DNA of 64,000 nt from Neurospora intermedia. Its lineage: Eukaryota > Ascomycota > Sordariomycetes > Sordariales > Sordariaceae. Under the pieces are notes generated by a model. That model saw only the letters and a program-made list of their open reading frames with translations. It searched no databases and was not told where the DNA came from. A program made the position numbers and the translations under genes. Positions 11,913 through 22,759 of this stretch are shown in pieces. The first letter of the stretch is position 1. The number at the start of each line of letters is the position of its first letter. The stretch is taken from assembly GCA_037102815.1 (NCBI GenBank), contig BTPP01000008.1:496001-560000 (forward strand), written 5' to 3'.

Positions 11913-12806
11913 CGGCTTTTGACTTTGCTTTTTACTGGGGCTGTCTTCAACAAACTTTTTGTCTCTCATCAACCGAAGCGAGTAACCCATCCCCTTCCCG
12001 GTTGGTTCAATTGGGAAGCTTGTCCCGGGCTGTTATCGACAATGTTTTTTTTCATGGGCGAATTGGTTAAATAAGGTGAGACTGTCATGGAGACTGTTGC
12101 TCTGGGCACTAAAACTCTCGCCAGCCGGCCAACAGCGCCGGGGGTGTAGTGCATAGGTAGGTAGGCTCTAGGTTTCCCCCAGAGACGGGCATACATACCA
12201 TCTTTTACAGTTGTGTAAAAGCCGAAAGGCTGCAGCAGCGGGAATAGATGGGCCTTGGTGATGTCCATGTCCATGTCCACTGTTTGGAAAATCTTGGTTC
12301 CACCGACGACGATCTTCCCGTTTTCTGCACCCTCGTGGACAAGGCCTAACGAAAAAGGAAACTTGGACTAACAGACTTTTTGAAATTGCCTTGTACATCT
12401 CGGCTTACCTGTGTACACACAGACTTTGCATCGTGGCCGGCCCGGATTTTGCTGATTACACTAGGTAAATTCCCGATAGGTTTACCATTCGGTAATCCTA
12501 GATAATGGGGATGTGCAGAGCATAGGTACTGAGACTAACGAGGTACGACTTTCGGAGGGGAACTGCGTGATTGTCTAGGCGATGTCACGGTTAATCGTAC
12601 ATGTGTCGTGATCGTGGGAGACTAGCAAGAACGTGACTTTGCCTGTCTTTTGTGATTCGATAATTTTTTTTCCGACGATAACTGTTATGCTGAGAGAAAT
12701 CGTTATGTTAAGTCTCGGAACTCGGATGATTCTTATCATAGGCGTGAGAGTAAAGCTGTATGACTCTACTGTGTAAGCGGCGTAGCGTTGGTCATCAGGC
12801 TTGTGG

Positions 12807-12824
12807 CATCGAAAGCTTTCGATG
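12807..12824. repeat. 18-bp perfect palindrome centred on a HindIII-type core
   Basis: CATCGAAAGCTTTCGATG reads identically on both strands. No gene within 300 bp. It could be a dimeric protein binding site or chance. Confidence 0.6.
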
Positions 12825-13147
12825 ACATGGACGCTGGTTAGACTTGCGTAAATACCACTGTGAGAAAAGCTCGCCGTCGACCGGTTTCGTTAGCCCAATT
12901 CCCCGAAGCTTCGGTAACTGAACAGCCGAGACAGGGTTTAAGCAAACTACAGAGAATTCCATTCTTCAACAAATCTTCACCACCTTCACTTTTCTTCTTT
13001 GGGACCTCATTTCGGTGAGTTTTTTCACGGCTTGCAGCCCGCCCACCATCGATATCGACAGCCGCATCCATTAACAGGTATCTTCCGTCATCGATGTCAC
13101 ATCTCTTATCATGTAGTATCATCTCATCTCAACATCTCACTTTGTTT

Positions 13148-15940
13148 TCACACCAGCTCCCACCTGGCCAGCCAGCCCACATTCTCACCGGCATTCCTCA
13201 CAATACAGAGCCTTCCCTCTTTCGTGCCCGACTCTTTGACCGTATCAAACGCCTTCTCGGCAGAGATTGCCCCAACCGCCGTGCCCTTGCCCTCGCTAAG
13301 GCTGTATGCCCCGGCCGTCACGAACCCGATCAAGTCCTCCTCGCCGGGGCACAGCGGATGGCCACCGCCAATGTCTGTCTGATTAGCTGTAGGTCTAGGG
13401 TAGGGTAATGGATCCCCGGACAGGAGAGACTTGGCCATTAATTGTTTTCGGGTACCCTGACCGACGTCGCGAGGCATATGTGGTGCTGCGTGTGCTGTGG
13501 TGACTTTGGTAGACCTGCTGCCGCTATGATTGCCGGGGAGTTTCTGAAGCCATTGATCGCGGAGATCCGCAGGTAGAGATCCCATGCCGGCCGCAACCGG
13601 ATCAGTAGCGGGTACCTCCGCCTCCGACGACGGGACGGTCGTCGTTGCTGAAGGCCGAGATGGAAGACGATATATCCTAGCGCACGCGTTTGCAACGCCT
13701 CTGGTTACAAATGTGATGTTGACTGATATGATCGACCGTGGGGGAGGTCTACCCGAATCTACCGAGGAGATAAGAGCCTGAAACTCTGTCTTCTTCATCT
13801 GCTCAATCGTCGTCAAAGACGGCACTGTATTTTTGTGGACCTTCCCCAACTTGGCTGCAGCTTCAGCCTCTTCCCCAGGCTGAAGGTCCATTGCATTTGG
13901 ATCGACATCCGAGGTTGATTGATCCTCGGATGAGCTCGGCGAAGGATCCGTGGGCAAACCGAACAGATGCTCAAAATCGCACGCTAAGCCATCTCCAATC
14001 TCGCCCTTTCGTCCAGCGCCGAGATCCAGCGAGGCCCATTCAATGCGCTTGCCCTTCGGTCGCCGATCCCAGGCCTTCTTGCGCTGCGCGCGCTGCTCCA
14101 TCTCCCATACCACACCCGCATTCGTCCCAAGAAAATCCCCAGGAAACCAGGTAGTCCCTTGTTCAAAAGCAATCTGCCGCTGCTCATTCAACCCCCCTAG
14201 CCGAGGATTGCCTCCAGTGGATAAGGGATAATGGACAATACTGTACCATATCGGCAGAATACATTTCCATGGTGCCAACAGTGTCCATGTCCCCTGTGCC
14301 TGACCACCAGCTGCCGGTCTGGAGGCGAACGCGATGACTGGTATAGGAGGGTCCGCTGCTGTGACTTGCATCTCTTGCCCTGGGATACTGGCGCCCTTTC
14401 GGCGATTGATGGACTTTTGTGGTGGTAGACTGGAAGCTTTGAAGCGAATATCACGGTCGAAAAGCCCATATGGCTTCACCTGTTCCTCGACAGGCCATTG
14501 TGTCAAAGTATCAAGCAGAGCAGAATCGCTCACCTTGCTGGCGGTGTCGACCCGCTTGGGAGGATACGACAGTCGCGGGTCTTTGATTGAGAAGCCCAGT
14601 ACTGCGTCTTTAGGAAGAGAAGCGGGATTTGTTACCCCAACTAGAGAGGAGAAAACCTGCCCATGGCGTTCCTCAGTATGATATGGTTGGAGCACAGCAA
14701 GCAACGTCTCTGTGGAACCGGGTCCGGTAAGCTCGATGCTACCGATTTCAAAACGCAAGTCCTCGATGTGAACTTGGGGCGTCTGCAGCTTTGCGAGCTT
14801 AGCCAGCTCGTCGAAGAGTTCAAGGAAGCATGAGGGGTGTGTCCTGATTAAGATTTGTCGTTGAGTCTTCTTCAGCTCGGTAGTGTTTGACTCGGGCGCA
14901 GCATTTTCGGCGGTCGGGATGGGGTTCCATACTATCGTAGCAGGCCCGATGTCCCTTCTCGAGTTCCTTTGCTGTCTGCTCACCATACCGCTCCATGTCC
15001 TCGTACCACTTCTCCATTTCCTGCCACGGTTGCCCCATAGACTCTCCTGAACCAGCCCTAGTGCCTTGAGAACCTGCTCAATGCCTCCCGCTGCTCCATA
15101 GAGCCTGACCGTGCTCATGTAACTTGTATCCCAGAAAACAGTTCCCTTTTGTCCAGAAGCTCGGTGGGTCGGTCGATAGCATTTTTGCGTCGGTGTCAGA
15201 GGGATCGCGAATCGCCACAGAGGCTTGGTTGACTCGGTCATTGTCGCTCGTTTGGCATGCCATAGATGGGTAGGGAGCCAGGTCTTGTTGATCTGTCTCT
15301 TTTTGAATTTGGACTTTGGCTTCGGGGGCTCGTTCAGGGTATCACGTCGTATCTTGGGTCTCGGGGCTCTCGTCTGGATTGTCGTCTTTCCGGGCTCGTC
15401 CTTGTTCTCTCCTCCGGCTTCATTTTGCAACGCTCTTTTCCTCTTCTTTGCGGCCAGTTTCTCGAGTCGCTTTGCGTTTTCGGCACGTATCCTGGCGCGT
15501 GTTGTACGTGGCCGTCGTTTCCTCGCTTCGACGGTCGGTGTGTTGTCCTCCATCATCTCTCTTTTGGCTCTGTCGCGCAGCCTCTTGGGAACCCTCTTGG
15601 CGTTGTGACTCGCCGTCCGCCGCCTCATCTCGCGCGGTACTTGCTGGAACACCCGGGTGGCGTTGGCGCTCTTGCATTTTCGCATGCTCGTCTCGAGGGC
15701 CTTGATCTCGAATTCGCGGGCATTGAGGAACTTTTGGAGATCCAGCTTTCCATCGTCAAGGGCGGCGTCGGAAGGCTGGCTGCGAATATTGCGAGCGTCT
15801 TGGAACTTGACGCGTTTTTGTGGCCGGGCTGGAGGACGCGATTCTTTGCCTTGTTGGTTCTGATTCAATGGGGCTTCTTTGCGCTTCTTGGAATCGGCCG
15901 CCGCCCTGCCTGAGGCGGATTGTTTTTTGTTATTATCCAT
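13148..15940 (-). CDS. pop1: ribonuclease P / MRP protein subunit Pop1
   Basis: Largest protein subunit of nuclear RNase P (5' end maturation of pre-tRNA) and RNase MRP (pre-rRNA cleavage). Single-exon ORF of 930 aa, typical for fungi. After a basic, Gln/Lys-rich N-terminus comes the POP1 domain (about residues 65-190; LQKFLNAREFEIKALETSM, then VPREMRRRTASHNAKRVPKR). The POPLD domain is in the middle (about 540-625; WTLLAPWKCILPIWYSIV, then FPGDFLGTNAG). The extreme C-terminus, with GGHPLCPGEEDLIGFVTAG and GWLARWELV, matches the conserved end of the family. The start at 15940 is the first ATG of the frame. Divergent from the NT-C2 gene, 1.5 kb away. Confidence 0.93.
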   Translation of the reverse strand: MDNNKKQSASGRAAADSKKRKEAPLNQNQQGKESRPPARPQKRVKFQDARNIRSQPSDAALDDGKLDLQKFLNAREFEIKALETSMRKCKSANATRVFQQVPREMRRRTASHNAKRVPKRLRDRAKREMMEDNTPTVEARKRRPRTTRARIRAENAKRLEKLAAKKRKRALQNEAGGENKDEPGKTTIQTRAPRPKIRRDTLNEPPKPKSKFKKRQINKTWLPTHLWHAKRATMTESTKPLWRFAIPLTPTQKCYRPTHRASGQKGTVFWDTSYMSTVRLYGAAGGIEQVLKALGLVQESLWGNRGRKWRSGTRTWSGMVSRQQRNSRRDIGPATIVWNPIPTAENAAPESNTTELKKTQRQILIRTHPSCFLELFDELAKLAKLQTPQVHIEDLRFEIGSIELTGPGSTETLLAVLQPYHTEERHGQVFSSLVGVTNPASLPKDAVLGFSIKDPRLSYPPKRVDTASKVSDSALLDTLTQWPVEEQVKPYGLFDRDIRFKASSLPPQKSINRRKGASIPGQEMQVTAADPPIPVIAFASRPAAGGQAQGTWTLLAPWKCILPIWYSIVHYPLSTGGNPRLGGLNEQRQIAFEQGTTWFPGDFLGTNAGVVWEMEQRAQRKKAWDRRPKGKRIEWASLDLGAGRKGEIGDGLACDFEHLFGLPTDPSPSSSEDQSTSDVDPNAMDLQPGEEAEAAAKLGKVHKNTVPSLTTIEQMKKTEFQALISSVDSGRPPPRSIISVNITFVTRGVANACARIYRLPSRPSATTTVPSSEAEVPATDPVAAGMGSLPADLRDQWLQKLPGNHSGSRSTKVTTAHAAPHMPRDVGQGTRKQLMAKSLLSGDPLPYPRPTANQTDIGGGHPLCPGEEDLIGFVTAGAYSLSEGKGTAVGAISAEKAFDTVKESGTKEGRLCIVRNAGENVGWLARWELV

Positions 15941-17431
15941 GGCGGCTAGAGGTACCTATGGTTCCTTGGACATTGGCGTTGTCTGTATCCGGCGCGTGGA
16001 GATGCCCGATTGGGGTGGTGGTGGTGCTTTACTTGGAGGAATTGGAGTCGGGCAGGTCTTGCTCAGTTCATGACTGCATCACTGGCGCCGACCGACAAGG
16101 AACGAATGAGGAATTTCTGAAGCTCTTATCGGGCTTATCAGTCGATCGGCTAGCGGGTCCTAGCGGGGAAGGTGTCCCCACTTGGGAGAATGTCCAAACT
16201 CAGGTCCCGTTCCTTGACGATTCCGCGGCATCCTGGACAGCGCTCTTGGCGGTCCCTTCAGTGGCGTAACACCGCATTTCGCCCCCCCAGCATCACAGCC
16301 GGAACCCAGACTGGGTGGGAAGCTCGGCATTCCCCAGTCTCCCGGTCTCGAACGGGCATTGTTCCAACCTCAACATCACCGCTATCCTGATGAGACTTCT
16401 GTAGGAAGAGTTCGTGTCGAGTGTGTAGAGTTAGTTCTCCAGAGTCGTAATTGACGGAGTGAGGCCGCAAAGCGAATGGAAACCATTATCCTCATCGCCA
16501 TGCCCGTTTGACATTAGTTCATTTAATTTAAGGGGCTCCTGCCTGGACATCCATCCATCATATCCGAGTCCGTGGTGCCGCGGGCGTAAAACAAATATGC
16601 CCAGGAAAATTGTTGGGCTAAAGAAAGGACTTTTTTTCCAGAATCTGTCATGGAAGCATTACTAACCGGCAGTCCAAAGTTCTCATTCACCCACACACAC
16701 ATATCTTAGGTCTTTGCTGTCTTGTTGTCTTGTTTTGGTCGATAGGGGGGTAATACGGAATACCTTACGTTACAACTGTGTTCGTCCGCGATACATGCCA
16801 AGCCATCCCTGACACGCCTCAACGGCACAACTCCAGCTTTTCACTTTTCTCACTGACCTGAGAGTTTGTTTCCGAGTCCCGTTGCCGCTGTTGCCTTGTT
16901 GGAATCAATCTCGATATCGCCGACTTGGTCCGAGAAGGGAAGGGAACGCTCACGTTGCGGCAGGGAACCTCGGCGCCCCCTTTGTGTCGGCCTCAACCAC
17001 GGGAACCTGGATCGAACGGTCCGGTACAGTTACAGTCCTGAGACCACGTACCGTACTTTGGAGACGGACGACGGAAATACCTGCTGAATCCGTCGCATGT
17101 AGACATGGCAGCCCTCAGTAAGCATGACTAGCCTTCCTCCCTCTTGTTCCTTTCATCACATCCGGCTTCCGCTTCATTCCATCCCACCCACCCACCCACC
17201 TTTGCAGTTTCCCGCTCGTCTCAATGCGGACAATCCCTTCCATCAATATCTCCAGCTCATCATCACTCCTTCACCCCAAACCCTACCTGACTATGAACGT
17301 CCGTCCTGCTGTGCATGACGCTGCTGCATCTTGTCTACCGGCACTTCCAGCATTATGGAATGAACCTTTCCTTGAACACGCTGAATCTGCCTTCAAACTA
17401 TCCATTGGTCGTGACCCGTTAAGCTGATATT
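15941..17431. other. divergent upstream region pop1 / NT-C2 gene
   Basis: About 1.5 kb containing both promoters and leaders. Pyrimidine-rich segments at 17120-17290, close to the plus-strand gene, suggest its transcription start. Short ORFs at 17124-17427 are best read as leader sequence. No other gene seen. Confidence 0.5.
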
Positions 17432-19726
17432 ATGGTTCACATTCCTCTAGTCGGCAAGGCTAAAAAGGTTCGTATTGACCCATTTCCTACCTACAGGGAC
17501 ACACAGTACTAATACCTTTGCTCTAGCCCAAGTTCGAACTACACCTCAAGGCATGTCGTCCTCAATTTGAACCTCGTTAAGGTCGTCGTCTAACTCCAGC
17601 CCCAGATCTATGACTTGAACAATGTGCCACTGGTCTCTGGAGGGTCCCTGATCAAATGGCACTTCCCACATAGTATTCACTCGGAGCACCGTGGCAAGAC
17701 GCAGAAATGCCCCATTGCCAACCACCGAGTTGAGTACAGCTACTCAAAGGTCATCCCTATCCGCATCGCTGTCGATCGTAACAACAACCTCACGGAATGC
17801 CCCATCGAGTTTGAGGTTCTGCAGCTCTTCAACACCACTGGCACAGTAAACGGCAATGGCCCAGCTCCGGCCCGGGAAGAGAAAACCACTCTAGGTGTCG
17901 TCCGCCTCAATCTAGCCGAGTATGTCGAGGAGAGCGAAACGATCCTCCGAGATGGTATTGGAGCCGGCTTCATTCCGTTTCTCGGATCTCCGGGCGGCCC
18001 GGCAGCGGTCGATTTCCGGTTCGGGCACATCCGTAATCGCAGCTCACTAAGCGCGGTAACACCGGCACCAGCGGACGCCAACAGTCCCCAGTATCTACGG
18101 CCTGATGCAGAGGAAAAGGAGCAGGAGCGTCCCATGACAGCCATGACCACCAAGACGTTCGCCACGACGACCACGGCGACCCCGGCAGAGGACGTCCAAG
18201 ACGGCGTGGTGCGCCGCTACCTGATGCAGGACAGCAAGATCAACTCAACACTCAAGATCAGTATCCTCATGATCCAAGTCGAAGGCGAGCGCAACTTCAT
18301 CGCCCCGCCGCTCAAGACGGCTCCCGTTTTCGGTGGCATCGCCGGCCTCGTGGCGGGCGACGTGCTGGACCCTAACGCCGACGCCCACAACTTCGCCCGC
18401 AACCACCATCAAGCCGCGGCCGACCTGGCACTGGGCCAGTTACCCAGTCTCAGCCACAAGTCGCGGGACGTGTTTGAATTGCAGGACTGCTACCGTCGGG
18501 TGCTGGCTGCCAGCTGGGAATCCCAGCCGGGCGAGTTGACAGCTGACCAGTGCATCGAGGATATTTTCTCTGGGGGCGACGGGTTCCGAACGGACATGTC
18601 TTCAGCAGCGAACACCCCTTCGCCCATCACGCGCGGTCGCGGCGGGTACAGCAACAACGCTCACAGCTACGGGGACCGAGACGGTGAATTACGTGCGGGA
18701 CACCGGAAGAAGCACAGTTTCGGAGGAGGACACGGCCACCACTTCCGCTCCACCTCGGGCCAGTACTACCGAGACCAGCGAGACAAGCTCGCGGCCGCCA
18801 TTTCCATAGGACTGGGTGGCACTCCGGTGGTGCCAACAACTCCCGGACCAAATAGATCCAACACATTCCGCACCCCGAGCGCCAGTTCCGCTCGATCCCG
18901 CCACCCCCGGCACCGCGATGAACCCACCAGCGGCTCGGCTTCTGGAGACGAAGACAGCGGTAGCAACGGCAACAGTAATTACAACAACAAAGATACCCTC
19001 CGCCCACAAACCGCTGCCCCCTCAAGAACCCAAACCCCTGGAAGCATGGCTCGCATAAGGCGGCACATCCGCCACCACAGCGGAACGAGTGATAAGAGCA
19101 TTCGAACCATGATGGCGGAGCAGCAGCAACTACAAAACGACCAAGAAGGAGGCGCCGCCGACAAAGATAACTGGTATAACATCAACAACTACGGTTTCAC
19201 CCGGGACCCCCGGGGAGCGGCAGACGAAGCCAATAACCTCAGAAACCTGCTCAACAGCCTCAACAACAACAATTCAAATTTCCTCAACAGCAATGGTTAC
19301 AACAACCGTCCCGCGACCTCCGCTTCTACCGTCAATAAAATCAATACCTCCCTCAACAACGGCCTCTCCCCCGCCTTCCGCGACCTGGGCAAGATGCTTT
19401 CCCCCGCTGCTCCCGTCGGCCCCCCCACTCCCGCTCCCCACTTGAACTCCCCCTACCAATTCCAAGACGCTGCTTCTCTGGGGGGAGTTGTGATCACGGA
19501 TGGAGACAAACACCCAAGCTATGAAAGTCATATTGGAAGAATGGATAGTTTTAGGGGACGCGATCGGAGTGATAGTAGCGCTAGTCTGGCGACTTTGTCG
19601 CTTGGTAGTGGGGTGGGAAGTGGGAGTGGCAGAGGAGGGTATGGATATGGTGGGTATAAAAAAGCGAGACAGGTGGATGAGTTTGAGGTAAGGGAGGATT
19701 TGGTTGCTTGGACTATACCGGCTTAA
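17432..19726 (+). CDS. NT-C2 domain protein (EEIG1/EHBP1 N-terminal C2 type)
   Basis: Exons 17432-17467 (12 codons), 17527-17550 (8 codons) and 17606-19726 give a 726-aa product starting MVHIPLVGKAKKPKFELHLK, then IYDLNNVPLVSGGSLIKWHF. Intron 1 (17468-17526) has a TACTAAT branch site. Intron 2 (17551-17605) begins GCATGT and ends CCCAG: a GC-AG intron, chosen because it restores the conserved FELHLKIYDLNNVPL line. The N-terminal ~160 residues form the NT-C2 domain, a lipid- or membrane-associated C2 fold, also seen in animal EHBP1/EEIG1. The rest is low complexity (His-, Gly-, Asn- and Ser-rich) and probably disordered. Its cellular role is not known to me; membrane-associated scaffolding is an inference from the domain. 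Confidence 0.85.
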
Positions 19727-20104
19727 GGGGGTGAGGCCGGTTGTTTTGTCAGGAGAGGGATGATGGAGGGTTGTGAACTTGAGTGTGATCAGTTCGTGGG
19801 AGAGATAGATTTTGTTCCTTTTGTGTTGTTGTTTTGTTTTGTAGCTTCACTTCTTACTTTCCTTTGTAGCGTGGAGTTGTTATAATACATGGTTTTTGGG
19901 CTTCAAATTGAACGCCGTTGGTAAGGCAAAGCAAGCGCAAGTAGCAAATCGGCGAGTAGTCCTTTAGGGGTCTGTCACACATGTACATCTAAACGCCAGG
20001 TATCAAAAAGGGAACTCCTTTCGATGATGTCAAATCCCCTGCATGGTCCATCAGAATGCGAGTATCAATAACCTTCCCAACAACCTCCACCTCCCCGAAC
20101 TCCC
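19727..20104. other. convergent 3' ends of the NT-C2 and RecA-like genes
   Basis: Short intergenic stretch with T-rich sequence at 19805-19870; presumed 3' UTRs. No gene seen. Confidence 0.6.
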
Positions 20105-21760
20105 CTATCTAAAAGCATCAACAACCCTTCCACTCCCCTCCTCAATCTCCACAGCCCCCCATCTCTGCTCCCTACTCCTTCTAGTCAACCCCTTCCCCTT
20201 CCTCTTCTCCTCTCGCCCCTCTTCATTTCGCCTTCCTTCCTCCTGTTGCTCCCCCTGCCCTTCTTTTTCTTCTTCTTCTTCTTCTTCTCCTCCTCCTTCT
20301 CTACTAACTTTGTCCAAAACCACGTCCAAGCCCTCATAAACCCCAAGCTCATCCAGCAATACCTCCACTGCCCATACATACCCACCACCATAACCTCCGT
20401 AGCCTCCTCCTCCGTAAGCACCACCGCCGTGACGAGTCCTGCCCCTAGGCACTTTGGTGCATAATAAATGTAAATCGAGCATCTGGGAGAAGACCATTCC
20501 GTACGAGGGTTTGTTTCTTCTTGCTGCTGACTGGGTTTGTGTTTGGTGAGGGTGAAGATGGGTACTACTATCATGATGGTTCCTGCCGTATCCCCCTCCA
20601 CGTCCTCCTCCATATCCCCCGGGGCCTCTGTAACTTGCAGCAGAAGGCGCACCAGCAGTGCTGTGTCCGCCGACTAAGCCGCCCATGTACCCCGGTGCAG
20701 GTACCTCTATAGGTGCCAGAGGTGGTGGTGGTGGTGGTGGTGGGTTGAAGATTGAGCGCATGATACTGAGGTCGGGTTGTTTTGGTCCTTTGTTGTTGTC
20801 GTCGTCGAACATCGATATCGAGTTAGTAGTATTGAAGGAGGATGAAGAGGTTGTTGTTGGTGAGGTAGTCGAGTTTAGCATCATCACCAACGGCCCTCTC
20901 CGACTAAGTCCACGAATTTGATCAGAAAGCTGAACCGCCGAGTTATGCGCTGCGGACCTGTCGCTGCCGGTCTTGTTGCGGGTGAAGAGAGTGTTGAGGA
21001 GGTGGGAGGTGTTGGTTATGATGATTAGGTTTGGTAGTAGACCGCCTTCTTTGCTCTGCTCCGTTCTTTTCTCCCCTGTTTCTCCTCCCCCACCTCCTCC
21101 TCTTCCTCTCCCGGCCTCATTCCCGTCGTCACTATGGCTAACAACAGTCTGCTGCTGCTGCTCAACCTCCTCCAACTCCCTCAAAACCTCCCTCAACCCC
21201 TCCTCATCAAAAACCCTCGCCACCAACACCCTCTCCAAACAACTCTTGATTACCCCTCTATCCACCTGGTGGTGGTGTGCGTTGCCGACATTCCCTTGAA
21301 GCACCCTAGCCTCACTAACCAACGCCAATCTCAACCGAGGAAGCAAAGAAGTCGTGGAAAGTGTCGTGATGATCATGGCCTTTGCTTTTGACCCCGACGA
21401 TGACGACGACGACGACGACGACGAGGACATCAACAACATCCTCGCAACAACCTGCAATCCAATCGCCAACCCAATCGTCTCCTCTTCTTCACAGCTAAGA
21501 CCGACCACGCAACCCCCCTCGAATCCTCCTTCTCCATTGAGTCCTGCGTTGAGGAGGACATGAGAGTCGAGCTCGCGACAGCCGGTGGAGAAGAAGTCAT
21601 TGCGATCGTGGGTCAGCAGCCTTGAGAGTCTGGGATCTTGGGAGAGGAGCAGGGAAGCGGGAAGGGGATTTAGGGTTGGAGGTGTTGGAGGAAGGTGCGA
21701 TGGGTGGGATGCATTGCGGTTGCTGCTTTCGCGGATGCTGGATTTGGGGATGGTGGTCAT
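20105..21760 (-). CDS. RecA/Rad51-fold protein with degenerate Walker A
   Basis: Single-exon frame of 551 aa from ATG 21760 (G at -3). An upstream in-frame ATG at 21895 would add 45 residues but has a poor context. Motifs: FFSTGCRELDSHVLLNAGL, then a strand followed by GLSCEEEETIGLAIGLQVV, which sits where RecA/KaiC proteins have a GKT P-loop. The GKT is absent. Later, NLIIITNTSHLLNTLF resembles a Walker B strand, and GPLVMMLNSTTS resembles the following strand of Rad51 paralogues. Between these are Ser, Gly, Pro and Glu runs encoded by microsatellites. I infer a diverged Rad51-paralogue-like protein (Shu- or Rad55/57-like role possible), unable to bind ATP normally. The function is not established from sequence. 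Confidence 0.7.
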   Translation of the reverse strand: MTTIPKSSIRESSNRNASHPSHLPPTPPTLNPLPASLLLSQDPRLSRLLTHDRNDFFSTGCRELDSHVLLNAGLNGEGGFEGGCVVGLSCEEEETIGLAIGLQVVARMLLMSSSSSSSSSSSGSKAKAMIITTLSTTSLLPRLRLALVSEARVLQGNVGNAHHHQVDRGVIKSCLERVLVARVFDEEGLREVLRELEEVEQQQQTVVSHSDDGNEAGRGRGGGGGGETGEKRTEQSKEGGLLPNLIIITNTSHLLNTLFTRNKTGSDRSAAHNSAVQLSDQIRGLSRRGPLVMMLNSTTSPTTTSSSSFNTTNSISMFDDDNNKGPKQPDLSIMRSIFNPPPPPPPPLAPIEVPAPGYMGGLVGGHSTAGAPSAASYRGPGGYGGGRGGGYGRNHHDSSTHLHPHQTQTQSAARRNKPSYGMVFSQMLDLHLLCTKVPRGRTRHGGGAYGGGGYGGYGGGYVWAVEVLLDELGVYEGLDVVLDKVSREGGGEEEEEEEKEGQGEQQEEGRRNEEGREEKRKGKGLTRRSREQRWGAVEIEEGSGRVVDAFR

Positions 21761-22759
21761 GACTGGACTTCCACTCCACTGTGTGGCAATGGCGTGGCTC
21801 GATGAAGGGTAATGTTTCGGTGATTTTGTGGGTAAGAGTTTGTTCCGTCGTTCGTAATAGAAAAAGTCAAAATTAGGCCGAGGGGTTGTTATCATTAGGT
21901 ACTATAGAGCAGTTTCGACGTGGCTTGTTTTGCGACTGGACTTGGTTGTTTGGTGAAAGCCAAAATTTGTCGTACAAAGAATGGGCGAGTTGGAGACAAC
22001 ATGCAAATTGCGTTGCTTCAAGAATCTCAAATTAGAAAAACTTCGACACTGTAGCAACGAGTCATCACGACATATGGGCAGAGTATCTCCATCAGTCAAT
22101 GATTGCAAATCTCTAGATGTACCACAGTCCATCATTCGTTTTCTCAAATTTTAAATAATACATACATACAACAAACACTATTCCATGTTCGTTAAAGGAC
22201 ACAGTAAACCGTAGAATTCCAAAGGCAATGTCCTTAATCATGTGCGAGGTGAACTTGGTATGGTACTGTGCGTTGATTCTCGTTGAAAGCAGCTGCAGGA
22301 GGAAACAATGCAAGAAAAAAAAAAAAAAAAAACGACCGCGAAAAACAACCGTCCGATAGAAGGAATCGTCGACTCCCATTGACGTTTTAACAAAAAACTA
22401 AACAGACAGAGAGAAAAGAAAGATAATAAGAGCACCATAGGAGGGGCGGTCCCAACGAGCACGCCTGTTACTCTCCTCCCATTATTTGCGCACCAAAAGC
22501 AAAACATTAGCAATTTTTTTGTACAGGAGTTTTCCTGCATGCCGCCATCGATTCCTCCAATGTGACTACCGAGAAACAACCCTTGCCCAAAACGGAGGTC
22601 CTGCTCGAACGATCCCAGCGACCGTGTATAGAGCCATATGTCGTGCTTCGCGATTCCTCACGTCAAATATTGGCGTAAAACAACTCAGCAAATTTCCGCT
22701 TCGTGCTTGATGCGAGCTCGTGTCAACCATTTCGCCGTTCACCCCAAAAATCCTCGTTT
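21761..22759. other. upstream region of the RecA-like gene and 3' flank of pal1
   Basis: No supported gene apart from the optional N-terminal extension of the RecA-like protein (to 21895). A15 tract at about 22318-22332. Confidence 0.5.

Larger units (their letters stand above)
8927..13147. other. 4.2 kb gene-free intergenic region
   Basis: Lies between the start of the RBR ligase gene (-) and the 3' end of pop1 (-). No ORF shows family motifs or plausible spliced structure. Noted contents are GGTCGA repeated three times (10259-10278), a 63-T tract (11850-11912), scattered TACCTAGGTA-like motifs (e.g. 10004-10013), and an 18-bp perfect palindrome at 12807-12824. A long promoter/5' leader for the ligase or a non-coding RNA is possible, but nothing specific supports either. 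Confidence 0.5.
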
